In this document: positions 8,660 through 17,115 of the stretch, one piece after another
How positions within the stretch are numbered: position 1 is the first letter of the stretch
Layout of the letters: each line of letters opens with the position of its first letter
Assembly (NCBI GenBank): GCA_902768065.1
Contig: CACXJP010000004.1
Coordinates: 1-45,631, forward strand
Direction of reading: 5' to 3'
Origin: an uncultured Erysipelotrichaceae bacterium
Lineage (GTDB): Bacteria > Bacillota_I > Bacilli_A > RF39 > UBA660
DNA length: 45,631 nucleotides
The notes under the pieces: generated by a model
Database searches by the model: none
Told to the model about the DNA's origin: nothing
Seen by the model: the letters and a program-made list of their open reading frames with translations, nothing else
Made by a program: the position numbers and the translations under genes

Positions 8660-9340
8660 ATTACATTTAAATATAGATATAGAAAACAAATAATGATTGG
8701 TATAGTAATTGCAATAGTACTAATTGGAATAATATCATCTTCAATATACTTTTTAACAAAGAATAAATCAGATAAAAAAGATATTATAAAAGAAGATAAA
8801 GTAATAGAAAAAAATAGTATAAATAAAAAAGAAGAATCAAAGGAAAAAATTAAAGTTGATATTAAGGGGCAAATAAATAATCCGGGTATTTATGAATTAA
8901 CAAATGAATCAAGAGTGATAGATGTTATTAACCTAGCAGGTGGCTTAACAGAGGATGCAGATACATCAGTAATAAATCTAAGTAAAAAAATAAAAGATGA
9001 AATGGTCATAATAATATATAGTAAAGATCAAGTTCGAGATTTTGAAAAAACAAAAGAAATAGAAAAACAGGTCCAAGATAAATGTACAAAGAGTGAAGAA
9101 TACTCACTTAATAATGATGCTTGTATAAAAACAGAAAGCATAATAACAGGCAAGATAAATATTAATACAGCCACAAAAGAAGAATTAATGACACTTCAAG
9201 GAATTGGTGAATCAAAAGCAAATGACATCATAAAATATCGTGATACAAATGGCAAATTTAATTCAATAGAAGATATCAAAAAAGTAACAGGAATAGGAGA
9301 AAATGTTTTTGCTTCAATTAAGGAAAATATTACTACATGA
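8660..9340 (+). CDS. comEA: Competence DNA receptor ComEA
   Basis: This membrane-anchored double-stranded DNA receptor of natural transformation has ~226 residues. Order: a membrane helix (IMIGIVIAIVLIGIISSS), a Lys/Glu linker, an SLBB-type domain (KVDIKGQINNPGIYEL...VINLAGGLTEDA), and a C-terminal helix-hairpin-helix DNA-binding unit (GKININTATKEELMTLQGIG...VTGIG). The start is unusual. ATG 8612 lies inside the preceding terminator and has no ribosome site. GGAGG at 8648-8652 points to ATT at 8660, giving (M)TFKYRYRKQ. ATG 8693 is the fallback and would cut into the helix. It ends in TGA followed at once by TAA and overlaps comEC by 38 bases. Confidence 0.88.
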   Translation: MTFKYRYRKQIMIGIVIAIVLIGIISSSIYFLTKNKSDKKDIIKEDKVIEKNSINKKEESKEKIKVDIKGQINNPGIYELTNESRVIDVINLAGGLTEDADTSVINLSKKIKDEMVIIIYSKDQVRDFEKTKEIEKQVQDKCTKSEEYSLNNDACIKTESIITGKININTATKEELMTLQGIGESKANDIIKYRDTNGKFNSIEDIKKVTGIGENVFASIKENITT

Positions 9341-11333
9341 TAAATTATATATAATAATATTTATAATAGTATTATTGATTTCATTCGTTAGATTAAATAT
9401 AAAGAAAGAATCTATATATACAAATAATACTCATAAAGTAACAGGAACCATTTATAAGATTGTAAAAGATAATGATAATAGAAAAATATATTTAAATGGA
9501 AAAGAAAAACTAATAGTAAATGATTACACAAAAAATAAGGTAAAGTTAAACTTAGGAGATAAAGTAGAAGTAATAGGAACATTTATTAAACCGGATAATA
9601 GTAGAGATGATTACTCATTTGATTATAAAAAGTATTTAGAAAGAAATAACATATATTATATTGTAAATACTAAAAAAATAAAGAAAGTTAAAAACAACAG
9701 TAATATTTATTATTATTTAAAACAAATAATAATAAACCACCTTGGCAATAATCCATATCTAAATACTTTCATAGTTGGCGATAAATCACTTATAAATAGA
9801 GTAAGTATTAGAAGTTACCAAGAAAATGGAATAAGTCATTTATTCGCAATTAGTGGAATGCATATTACATTGTTATCAACTATAATTACAAAAATATTAA
9901 GAAGATTTATGTTTGAAGAAAATGCTTTCAAATTAACATCAATAGTATTAATATTTTATCTACTACTAATTGGATTATCACCATCAGTATTAAGAGGTGT
10001 TTTATTCTTTATCTTATTTGGAATAAATAGAATATACTATTTTTATGTTAAGCCAAGAAATATCTTTCTATTAATAATATCTTTTTCATTATTAATAAAT
10101 CCAAAATACATTTATGATGTTGGATTTCAATATTCTTATTTAATAAGTTTTTCACTTATAGCTTTAAATAGTAAACTAAAATCATCAAATTATTTTATAT
10201 CATTATTTAAAGTGTCACTATTATCTTTTTTTGTTTCAATTCCAATTACTATATACAATTTTTATCAAATAAATATTATGAGTATAATATATAATCTGTT
10301 TTTTGTACCACTAGTAAGCTTAATAATCTTTCCACTGGGAATTATCAACTTTATTGTAAAACCCACTGAACCTTTCTTTATTTTTTTTACAAAGTTAATG
10401 GAAAAAATATCTATATACATATCAAATATAAATATTGGAAAACTAATATTTATTAAATTACCAACATTTATTTATATAGCGTATTTTATAATTGTAATTC
10501 TTTTTGTGTTAACTAAAAAGAGATGTTATATATTTTTATTAGTTATTATGTTAATTATTCATTTTTTTATTCCATATATAAGTAGATCAAATTATGCTTA
10601 TTATATAGATGTAGGACAAGGTGATTCTACAATCCTTCATATTAATAATAAGAATATATTAATAGATACTGGTGGAAATAGAAAAAAAGAAATATTCTAT
10701 AACACATTAAGTCCAGCTTTAAAAACCAAAGGGATTAGAAAAATAGATATTCTGATAATTACCCATGGGGATTACGATCATATGGGAGAAGCGATTAATT
10801 TAGTAAATAATTTTAAAGTAGAGAAAGTGATATTTAATTGTGGAACATATAATGATTTAGAACAAGAATTAATTAATGTATTGGATAAGAAAAAAATTAA
10901 ATATTATTCTTGTGTTAAAGAACTAAATATAGATAAGAATAAATTATATTTCTTACAGACAAAAGAATATGATAATGAAAATGATAATAGTAATGTAATT
11001 TATACAGAATTAAATGGTTATAAATTTATGCTTATGGGAGATGCTGGAGTAGATAAAGAAAAAGATATATTAGATAAGTATAATATATCAAATATAGATG
11101 TATTAAAAGTAGGACATCATGGGAGTAAGACAAGTAGTGGAAAAGATTTTATAAATGAAATAAATCCTAAATACTCGATTATTAGTGTTGGCAAAAATAA
11201 TAGGTATGGTCATCCAAATAAAGAAGTATTAGATAATTTAGATAATTCAAAAATATATAGAACAGATCAAGATGGAAGTATTATGTTTAAAATTAAAGAT
11301 AATAAATTAAATATTGAGACTTGTTGTCCATAA
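9303..11333 (+). CDS. comEC: ComEC/Rec2 DNA-uptake channel with C-terminal MBL domain
   Basis: A full-length (676-residue) channel for single-stranded DNA import. An N-terminal OB-like segment (~45-120) is followed by the competence domain with many helices (ISHLFAISGMHITLLS near 180, then a hydrophobic stretch to ~430). The C-terminal metallo-beta-lactamase domain (~435-676) has DVGQGDSTIL, ITHGDYDHMGEA, LMGDAG and DVLKVGHHGSKTSSG, the active-site motifs. The start ATG 9303 has GGAG four bases upstream inside comEA, so the two are coupled. Its last ~190 codons from H488, or the last ~50 from V629, recur eight times downstream. This intact copy heads that array and is followed at once by a promoter and a trpF-like gene. 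Confidence 0.95.
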   Translation: MFLLQLRKILLHDKLYIIIFIIVLLISFVRLNIKKESIYTNNTHKVTGTIYKIVKDNDNRKIYLNGKEKLIVNDYTKNKVKLNLGDKVEVIGTFIKPDNSRDDYSFDYKKYLERNNIYYIVNTKKIKKVKNNSNIYYYLKQIIINHLGNNPYLNTFIVGDKSLINRVSIRSYQENGISHLFAISGMHITLLSTIITKILRRFMFEENAFKLTSIVLIFYLLLIGLSPSVLRGVLFFILFGINRIYYFYVKPRNIFLLIISFSLLINPKYIYDVGFQYSYLISFSLIALNSKLKSSNYFISLFKVSLLSFFVSIPITIYNFYQINIMSIIYNLFFVPLVSLIIFPLGIINFIVKPTEPFFIFFTKLMEKISIYISNINIGKLIFIKLPTFIYIAYFIIVILFVLTKKRCYIFLLVIMLIIHFFIPYISRSNYAYYIDVGQGDSTILHINNKNILIDTGGNRKKEIFYNTLSPALKTKGIRKIDILIITHGDYDHMGEAINLVNNFKVEKVIFNCGTYNDLEQELINVLDKKKIKYYSCVKELNIDKNKLYFLQTKEYDNENDNSNVIYTELNGYKFMLMGDAGVDKEKDILDKYNISNIDVLKVGHHGSKTSSGKDFINEINPKYSIISVGKNNRYGHPNKEVLDNLDNSKIYRTDQDGSIMFKIKDNKLNIETCCP

Positions 11334-11346
11334 ATATTAATTGATA

Positions 11347-11355
11347 TGATATAAT
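11347..11355 (+). promoter_or_regulatory. Extended -10 promoter directly after the comEC stop
   Basis: TGATATAAT lies 14 bases past the comEC stop and drives the first trpF-like gene. The following leader ATAATTATAGGATGTGA is almost identical to that at 27,706-27,722. Confidence 0.75.
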
Positions 11356-11375
11356 AATTATAGGATGTGATACTA

Positions 11376-12026
11376 ATGAAGGTAAAAATATGTGCTAATA
11401 CAAGCGTAGAAGAAGCTCAAATGTGTCTAGATGCAAAAGCGGATGTAATAGGAATTTTAGTTGGGCAAGAACATGCTAGTAATGATTTTGTTGATAAAGA
11501 AAAAGCTAAAGAAATATGCGACTATGTTAATGGTAGATGCGATGTTTCGTTAGTTACACATTTAACAAGTGCGGAAGAAATTATTGAATTAACAAATTAT
11601 ATCGGAAATAATATAATTCAATTACATTCAGATATTGCTGAAGAAGAAGTTAAAAAAATTAAAAATGAATTGCCAAATATAGAATTAGTTAGATTAATTC
11701 ATGTAGCAAGTGATGGAACAATTTGCACTGATTATAAAAAAATGAAATATGCGGATTATTATTTGTTGGATAGTTTTAATTTAAAAACAAATCAAGTTGG
11801 AGGTACTGGCCTTACACATGATTGGAATAAGAGTGGAGAATTAATAAAACAATTAGACAAACCAACATTTTTAGCCGGCGGTTTAAATCCAGACAATGTT
11901 AAAATTGCAATTGAAACAGCTAGACCATATGGTGTCGATGTAAATAGTGGATGTAAAAATGAACATGGCAAAAAAGATAAAGAAAAAGTACGACAATTTG
12001 TTGTTAATGCAAAAAATATATTTTAA
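11376..12026 (+). CDS. Phosphoribosylanthranilate isomerase-like protein, copy 1
   Basis: A 216-residue TIM-barrel protein of the TrpF family. TrpF isomerises N-(5'-phosphoribosyl)anthranilate in tryptophan synthesis. Visible features are KICANTS at the start (the catalytic Cys of the family's KICG motif), LLDSF with the catalytic Asp, QVGGTGLTHDW and LAGGLNPDN for phosphate binding, and VDVNSGCK. The start ATG 11376 follows AGGATG and aligns with the second copy at 30,338. There are no other tryptophan genes nearby, and the TrpF signature Gly of KICG is Ala, so the substrate may differ. About 85% identical by eye to the copy at 30,338; the two bracket the array. Confidence 0.75.
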   Translation: MKVKICANTSVEEAQMCLDAKADVIGILVGQEHASNDFVDKEKAKEICDYVNGRCDVSLVTHLTSAEEIIELTNYIGNNIIQLHSDIAEEEVKKIKNELPNIELVRLIHVASDGTICTDYKKMKYADYYLLDSFNLKTNQVGGTGLTHDWNKSGELIKQLDKPTFLAGGLNPDNVKIAIETARPYGVDVNSGCKNEHGKKDKEKVRQFVVNAKNIF

Positions 12027-12039
12027 TTAGTAATTAATA

Positions 12040-12063
12040 AAAACTACATGAGTAGTTTTTTTA
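12040..12063 (+). terminator. Terminator of trpF-like copy 1
   Basis: AAAACTAC/GTAGTTTT (12040-12047 with 12052-12059) with an ATGA loop and trailing T. Confidence 0.85.
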
Positions 12064-12082
12064 TTTGTCTAAATCATATATG

Positions 12083-12196
12083 TATTAACTACATAGTACC
12101 AGTTGGTAAAAATAATAGGTATGGTCATCCAAATAAAGAAGTATTATGTTTAAGATAAAGAATGATAGATTGAAAATAGAAACTTGTAGTCCATAG
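12083..12196 (+). pseudogene. comEC 3'-end remnant, short type, with internal deletion
   Basis: It begins TATTAACTA...CCAGTTGGTAAAAATAAT and matches comEC from codon ~629 (VGKNNRYGHPNKE). It jumps from GAAGTATTA to TTATGTTTAAG, losing ~50 bases between two GTATTA repeats. It ends with the typical ACTTGTAGTCCATAG. There is no ribosome site and it is not expected to be translated. Confidence 0.8.
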
Positions 12197-12228
12197 AAAA
12201 TGAGAGGTTATGTGTATAAATAAATTTG

Positions 12229-12237
12229 TGATATAAT
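12229..12237 (+). promoter_or_regulatory. Extended -10 promoter of the histidine phosphatase gene
   Basis: TGATATAAT lies ~33 bases after the comEC-remnant stop. The predicted RNA start is only ~10 bases before ATG 12254, so the leader is almost just the GGTGAT ribosome site. Confidence 0.7.
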
Positions 12238-12253
12238 ATTTATGGTGATTGAA

Positions 12254-12790
12254 ATGATATATCTGACAAGGCATGGTCAAACTGATTGGAATGTTCAAAA
12301 GAAAGTAATGGGTAGATGTGATGAACCATTAAATGAAAAAGGAAGAGAACAAGCTAAACAAACCAAAGAATTATTATCAGATATTAATTTCGATTTAATA
12401 ATATGTTCTCCATTGTTGAGAGCAAAGGAAACTGCTCAAATAATAAATCAAGATAGAAATATTAAGATAGAATATGATGATAGAATTATAGAAAGAGATT
12501 TTGGAGAACTTGAAGGATTAGAAACAAAAGATTTTGATTTTGATGGATTTTGGAATTATTATAAGAATAATATGTATGATAGGGCAGAAAATATACAAGA
12601 TTTTTTTAATAGAATATATGATTTTTTAGATGATATTTGTGTTAAGTATGCTGATAAAAATGTATTAATAGTTGCACATGGGGGTGTAAGTATTCCATTT
12701 AATTGTTATTTTGCAAAAAATATTCCAAATGGATCATTAGTTGAAGCAGGACTTGTATTAGGCAATTGTCAAGTTGCTTCTTATGAATAA
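12254..12790 (+). CDS. Histidine phosphatase family protein (phosphoglycerate-mutase-like)
   Basis: A 178-residue cytoplasmic phosphatase. The catalytic motif LTRHGQTDWN is at residues 4-13. The second His is in VAHGGVSIPFNCYF (~140), and an acidic residue lies in IIERDFGELEG. These make up the phosphohistidine active site of the branch that includes cofactor-dependent mutases, CobC and broad phosphatases. The substrate cannot be told from sequence. ATG 12242 is also in frame but lies at or before the transcription start; ATG 12254 gives the standard MIYLTRHG opening. It is followed 12 bases later by the NIF3-like gene, so the two form a two-gene cassette. Confidence 0.85.
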   Translation: MIYLTRHGQTDWNVQKKVMGRCDEPLNEKGREQAKQTKELLSDINFDLIICSPLLRAKETAQIINQDRNIKIEYDDRIIERDFGELEGLETKDFDFDGFWNYYKNNMYDRAENIQDFFNRIYDFLDDICVKYADKNVLIVAHGGVSIPFNCYFAKNIPNGSLVEAGLVLGNCQVASYE

Positions 12791-12802
12791 TGGAGATGAA
12801 TT

Positions 12803-13150
12803 ATGAATATTAATGTTAATAGAGTTAAGATATGTGTTACTGTTCCTAGAGATAATACTAGTGAAGTACTAGATGCAATGTGTAACGCTGGAGCTGGTAC
12901 TTTATCTGATTCAAATTATACTTATTGTACAACTACTATTAAGACAATTGGTACATTTCTTCCAAATGATAAGGCTAATCCTTATATTGGAGAGACTAAT
13001 AAATTAGAAATTGTTGAAGAGGATAAAGTAGAAGTAATATGTGAAATTGATAAATTAAAAAAAGTAATATCTATTTTAAGAAAAACTCATCCATATGAGG
13101 AACCTGCTATTGATATTATTCCTTTAATTGACGAGGATAGTTTAGTTTAA
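12803..13150 (+). CDS. YqfO/NIF3 PII-like domain protein
   Basis: A 115-residue protein matching the small PII/CutA-like domain found inside YqfO-type NIF3 proteins and as stand-alone proteins. Key stretches are RVKICVTVPRDNTSEVLDAM, NAGAGTLSDSNYTYCT, GTFLPNDKANPYIG and LRKTHPYEEPAIDI. The HPYEEPA motif is diagnostic. The molecular role is uncertain; the domain is linked with metal or small-molecule binding. ATG 12803 follows a GGAGATG ribosome site and lies 12 bases after the phosphatase gene. Confidence 0.8.
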   Translation: MNINVNRVKICVTVPRDNTSEVLDAMCNAGAGTLSDSNYTYCTTTIKTIGTFLPNDKANPYIGETNKLEIVEEDKVEVICEIDKLKKVISILRKTHPYEEPAIDIIPLIDEDSLV

Positions 13151-13153
13151 TAG

Positions 13154-13181
13154 GAATTATCAAATTGATAGTTCTTTTTTT
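13154..13181 (+). terminator. Rho-independent terminator
   Basis: GAATTATCA/TGATAGTTC (one G-U) with T7. Similar GAATTATC stems end several other cassettes (14,406; 16,468; 29,649). Confidence 0.8.
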
Positions 13182-13202
13182 GTATGTGATGATTCGAAAA
13201 TT

Positions 13203-13231
13203 AAATAAATAATAAAATGAAAATAGAATGT
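13203..13231 (+). other. Possible heavily decayed comEC tail
   Basis: AATAATAAAATGAAAATAGA resembles the last codons of the comEC copies (AATAATAAATTGAAAATTGA) and lies in the expected place, between a terminator and a promoter. The match is short and AT-rich, so it may be chance. Confidence 0.25.
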
Positions 13232-13232
13232 A

Positions 13233-13241
13233 TGATATAAT
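13233..13241 (+). promoter_or_regulatory. Extended -10 promoter of MFS gene 1
   Basis: TGATATAAT, with the GGTGAT ribosome site directly downstream. Confidence 0.7.
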
Positions 13242-13256
13242 TTTATTGGTGATAAT

Positions 13257-14420
13257 ATGAATAAAAGAAATACTATAGTATTATTTATATATTCTTTTTT
13301 AAATAGTTTTTTATTATATAGAGCATGTGATGTTTTATATTATTTATCTAAAGGAATTAGTAATTCAGAGTATATAAATTATATTACTATTGGTAGTGTA
13401 ATAACTATTATATTTTTAATACCTTTTGGAATAATAAAAGATAAATATAATCGTAAATATATTCTTATTAGTAGTAATATATTTTTATTAATAGCAACAT
13501 TATTTTATATTTATTCAAATAATGTATATTTAATGGGAATAGGAATTGTGATGTCAGCGATTTCTAATTTATTATCTCAAGGAATAGTTATATCATTACT
13601 TCATTCTTATATTAAAGATAAAAGTGAATATTCAAAGATGTATTATAAATGGTCTTTCTTTTATTATTTGGGATATTTAATATCCATGATACTTGGTGGT
13701 ATAGTTGCTAATTATAGTTTAGTTTCTATGTATTATATTAGTTTAATTCCTATAGTAATTAATTTTATAGTTTTATTATTACTTGATGATAAAAATGAAA
13801 AGACTAAAGAGAAGAATGGTACAAAGTATTTAATTAAAGAATCTATTAAACTGTTAGGAAATAATAAATTATTAAAAGTAATACTTTTATCTGAAATAAT
13901 AATTGTTCCTATAGCTGATATATTAGCTGAGAGTCATCCAGAGTATTTATCTAATATGGGAGCATCAACTACTATAATAGGAATATATACAGCAGTTATG
14001 TGTTTATTTGCGATAGTTGGTAATAAGATTGCTAGTATATATAAGAAACAAATAAATGTATTCTTTATATGTTCATTATTTTTTAGTATTAGTTTAATAT
14101 TGATTGGTTTATTAAATAATTATTTTTCTATTATTTTCATAATTTTATTTCAATGTTTCTTTTCTATTACAAATAATATTTATAATACTACTATTCAAAA
14201 TGAATGTAGTGATTCTTATAGACAAACAGTTTTAGCAATATTTACTTTTATAACTTCAATTTCAGAAATGATTATATGTACTATAACATCACTGATATTT
14301 AAAAATATCAGTCTAGGCAATTCATATGTTGTATTAGGTATCTTTGGTTTAGCAATAATATCGATTGCATTTTTATTTAGTATTTTTAAAAAGAAAAATG
14401 TTCAAGAATTATCTAAATAG
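13257..14420 (+). CDS. Major facilitator superfamily transporter 1
   Basis: A 387-residue inner-membrane transporter with about twelve hydrophobic segments. FGIIKDKYNRKYILISSN between helices 2 and 3 corresponds to the MFS loop motif (G-x-x-x-D-[RK]-x-[GN]-R-[RK]). A Lys-rich central loop (DDKNEKTKEKNGTK, ~178-192) separates the two six-helix halves. The substrate cannot be predicted; short drug-efflux-like members have this size. It is a single-gene cassette with its own promoter, and its stop codon lies inside the terminator stem. The protein lacks close similarity to the other MFS gene at 32,063 beyond the family pattern. Confidence 0.8.
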   Translation: MNKRNTIVLFIYSFLNSFLLYRACDVLYYLSKGISNSEYINYITIGSVITIIFLIPFGIIKDKYNRKYILISSNIFLLIATLFYIYSNNVYLMGIGIVMSAISNLLSQGIVISLLHSYIKDKSEYSKMYYKWSFFYYLGYLISMILGGIVANYSLVSMYYISLIPIVINFIVLLLLDDKNEKTKEKNGTKYLIKESIKLLGNNKLLKVILLSEIIIVPIADILAESHPEYLSNMGASTTIIGIYTAVMCLFAIVGNKIASIYKKQINVFFICSLFFSISLILIGLLNNYFSIIFIILFQCFFSITNNIYNTTIQNECSDSYRQTVLAIFTFITSISEMIICTITSLIFKNISLGNSYVVLGIFGLAIISIAFLFSIFKKKNVQELSK

Positions 14421-14432
14421 ATAGTTCTTTTT
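14406..14432 (+). terminator. Terminator of MFS gene 1
   Basis: GAATTATCT/AGATAGTTC (14406-14414 with 14419-14427) then T5. It contains the stop codon. Confidence 0.85.
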
Positions 14433-14461
14433 CTTTACTTAAACCCGTATGCATAAACACA

Positions 14462-15039
14462 GGTCACCACATGGAGACTTTGATCATATGGGAGAAGCTA
14501 TTAACTTAGTTAATAACTTTAAAGTAGAGAAAGTTATATTTAATTGTGGAGAATACAACGATTTAGAAAAAGAATTAATTAAAGTTTTAGATAAAAAGAA
14601 GATAAAGTATTATTCGTGTATTAAAGAATTAAATATAGATAAGAACAAATTATATTTCTTACAAACAAAAGAATATGATAATGAAAATGATAATAGTAAT
14701 GTTATTTATACAGAACTTAATGGTTATAAATTTATGTTTATGGGAGATGCAGGAATAGAAAAGGAAAAAGATATTTTAGATAAATATAATTTGTCTAAAA
14801 TAGATGTTTTAAAAGTAGGGCATCACGGAAGCAAAACAAGTAGTAACAAAGAATTTATAAATGAGATTAATCCAAAATATTCTGTTATTAGTGTAGGTAA
14901 GAATAATAGGTATGGTCATCCAAATAAAGAGGTACTAGATAATTTAGATAATTCAAAAATATATAGAACGGATCAAGATGGTAGTATTATGTTTAAAATT
15001 AAAAATAATAAATTTAAAATTGTGACGTGTAGTCCGTAG
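14462..15039 (+). pseudogene. comEC 3'-end copy, long type (MBL half domain)
   Basis: The frame is open from 14449, but homology begins at CACCACATGGAGA (PHGDFDHMGEA) and runs intact to the comEC stop, ~190 codons. Upstream of it is a terminator and no ribosome site, and the first half of the MBL fold (including DVGQGDS) is missing, so a working protein is unlikely. Against comEC over the last 74 codons I count 19 synonymous and 8 amino-acid changes, five of the latter in the last dozen codons. It is followed 12 bases later by the nuclease gene, whose AAAGGAG site begins at the stop. Confidence 0.8.
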
Positions 15040-15051
15040 AAAGGAGTAAAT

Positions 15052-15942
15052 ATGAATTATTATGATGAGATAAAGAAAAACTTAATAAAATGTGAAATAT
15101 ATGATAAATCCAAAGACTTTGCAAAAAATAAGAATAGAGTTATAACATATTTTGAAAATGGGAAACTGTTATATGAGGCAGGAAGTACATATGGTAAAAA
15201 TATAATTAAACAGTACTCAGAAAAGTTGATGATTGAAGTTGGTAAGAAATATAATGAACGAACATTATATAGAATGAGAAAATTTTATGAAGTATTTAAG
15301 AGTGAAAAATTGACACCATTGGTGTCAAAATTGAGTTGGAGTCATTATATACAGTTATTGTCTATTAATAATGAAGATGAAATCATTTATTACATAAATG
15401 CAACTATAAATAACAGCTTGAATAAAAGAGAACTTCAAGAAAAAATTAATAATCGAGAGTATGATAGGTTAAGTAGTGAAACTAAAATAAAACTTATTGA
15501 ATCAGGTGATTTAATTGTAAATGATCTTGTACCAAATCCAATAATAATAAAATCTGATTTATTGAAAGAAGAACTAACTGAATATGCGTTAAAACAAGCT
15601 ATACTGAATAATCTTGATAACTTTTTAAAACAATTAGGTGTTGGCTTTACTTATGTTGGTAATGAATATAAAATAAAAATTGATGATAGATACAATTATA
15701 TTGATTTACTTCTTTATAATATTAAATATAAATGTTATGTAGTAATTGAATTAAAAGTAACTGAATTAAAAAAAGAACATACAGGTCAAATTATGACTTA
15801 TATGAATTATATTGATAAGAATATTAAAACTATAGAAGAGAATGATACTGTAGGAATTATTATTTGTAAGCAGGATAATGAATATGTCATAAAATATTGT
15901 TCAGATGAGAGAATAATAGCTAGAGAATATGAATTAGTATAA
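15052..15942 (+). CDS. DUF1016 family PDDEXK nuclease (YhcG-like)
   Basis: A 296-residue protein. The N-terminal ~150 residues match the DUF1016 N domain (GKLLYEAGSTYGKNIIKQYS, RTLYRMRKFYEVF, LSWSHYIQLLSI). The C-terminal ~110 residues form a PDDEXK-type fold with YIDLLLYN followed by YVVIELKV, giving the Asp and Glu-x-Lys of the metal site, then GQIMTYMNYIDK. Such proteins occur in defence islands and near restriction genes; the target is unknown. It has no promoter of its own: its AAAGGAG site starts on the stop codon of the comEC copy, so expression depends on upstream transcription. Confidence 0.85.
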   Translation: MNYYDEIKKNLIKCEIYDKSKDFAKNKNRVITYFENGKLLYEAGSTYGKNIIKQYSEKLMIEVGKKYNERTLYRMRKFYEVFKSEKLTPLVSKLSWSHYIQLLSINNEDEIIYYINATINNSLNKRELQEKINNREYDRLSSETKIKLIESGDLIVNDLVPNPIIIKSDLLKEELTEYALKQAILNNLDNFLKQLGVGFTYVGNEYKIKIDDRYNYIDLLLYNIKYKCYVVIELKVTELKKEHTGQIMTYMNYIDKNIKTIEENDTVGIIICKQDNEYVIKYCSDERIIAREYELV

Positions 15943-15954
15943 TTATAGAAATTA

Positions 15955-15963
15955 TGATATAAT
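15955..15963 (+). promoter_or_regulatory. Extended -10 promoter of the DUF488-like gene
   Basis: TGATATAAT, 13 bases after the nuclease stop, with no terminator between. Confidence 0.7.
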
Positions 15964-15988
15964 ATTAATTAGTTTGTAGCTGGTTTTG

Positions 15989-16465
15989 ATGATTATAAAA
16001 GGAACAAGTTGTTATGCAAATGCAAAAAGTGGTAATTTAGTATCAATTACTGGTGATGGTGGGAATGCCTGGGGTTTTTATGGTAATGCATATAAGAAAA
16101 TGTCTCCAAAATTATATTTATGGCAATATTATGATCAAAATCCCGATAATTTATCAGAAGATGAATTAATTGATTGGTATATAAAAGAATTTTATGATTT
16201 AAGGCTGAAAGACTTAAATCCATATGAATTAATGGATACTCTAAAACAAAAATTTGGAGAGGAAATAATATTACTTTGTCATGAGCTGCCTGGATTAGAA
16301 ATAAATAAAGAACACTTTTGCCATAGAAGATTATTAGCTGATTGGATTGAACTTGAAACGGGTATTGTAATTCCTAAACTATCAATTAATGAATCTGGTG
16401 TAATAACTTTTGAAGAAACATATGATCTGAAACCTAGAATGAAAAAACTAATTAAAAAGGATTAA
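15989..16465 (+). CDS. DUF488-like protein
   Basis: A 158-residue cytoplasmic protein. It contains EFYDLRL, IILLCHELPG and a C-H-R motif in FCHRRLLADWIELETG. The latter two match the order 'LLCaE...CHR...la.wl' of the DUF488 family. The function of the family is not settled. A TTG (15986) precedes ATG 15989 directly; the ATG is chosen. The ribosome site is weak (TAGCTGG). It shares a cassette with the upstream nuclease. Confidence 0.6.
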   Translation: MIIKGTSCYANAKSGNLVSITGDGGNAWGFYGNAYKKMSPKLYLWQYYDQNPDNLSEDELIDWYIKEFYDLRLKDLNPYELMDTLKQKFGEEIILLCHELPGLEINKEHFCHRRLLADWIELETGIVIPKLSINESGVITFEETYDLKPRMKKLIKKD

Positions 16466-16466
16466 A

Positions 16467-16494
16467 GAATTATCATAATGGTAATTCTTTTTCT
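16467..16494 (+). terminator. Rho-independent terminator
   Basis: AGAATTATC/GGTAATTCT stem followed by T5, just after the DUF488-like stop. Confidence 0.8.
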
Positions 16495-16501
16495 TTGATG
16501 T

Positions 16502-17099
16502 TATTCGACTTACTTTTTGACAATTACCACATGGAGATTACGATCATATGGGAGAAGCAATTAACTTAGTTAATCATTTTAAAGTAGAGAAAGTCATATT
16601 CAATTGTGGAGAATACAATGATTTAGAAAAGGAATTCATCAAAGTATTAGATAAAAAGAAAATAAAATATTATTCCTGTATTAGTGAATTAAATGTAGAA
16701 AAAAATAAATTATATTTCTTACAAACTAAAGAATATGATAATGAAAATGATAATAGTAATGTAATAATCACTGAACTTGATGGATATAAATTCATGTTTA
16801 TGGGAGATGCGTCTACAAATACTGAAAAAGAAATAATGAATAAATACAATTTACAGGATATAGATATATTGAAAGTTGGACATCATGGATCTAAGACAAG
16901 CAGTGGGAAAGAGTTTATTAATGAAATAAATCCAAAGTATTCAATAATAAGTGTAGGTAAGAATAATAGATATGGTCACCCAAATAAAGAAGTATTAACT
17001 AATTTAGATAATTCAAAAATATATAGGACAGATCAAGATGGTAGTATTATGTTTAAGATAAAAAATAATAAATTGAAAATTGAGACTTGTAGTCCATAG
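16502..17099 (+). pseudogene. comEC 3'-end copy, long type
   Basis: Homology to comEC runs from the HGDYDHMGEA region to the stop with an intact frame. The 5' junction carries CGACTTACTTTTTGACAAT, also present before the copy at 28,313 but not in resident comEC. An extra base before CATGG puts the upstream remnant out of frame. No start signal precedes it. The only in-frame ATG (16548) lies inside the motif. The stop is followed by AAAGGAAG, which serves dinD. Confidence 0.8.
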
Positions 17100-17115
17100 A
17101 AAGGAAGATGATAAA

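Noticed and set aside
11376..12026. A tryptophan biosynthesis locus
   Set aside because: Only TrpF-like genes occur, twice, with no trpA-E, trpG or a trp-type leader anywhere in the window.
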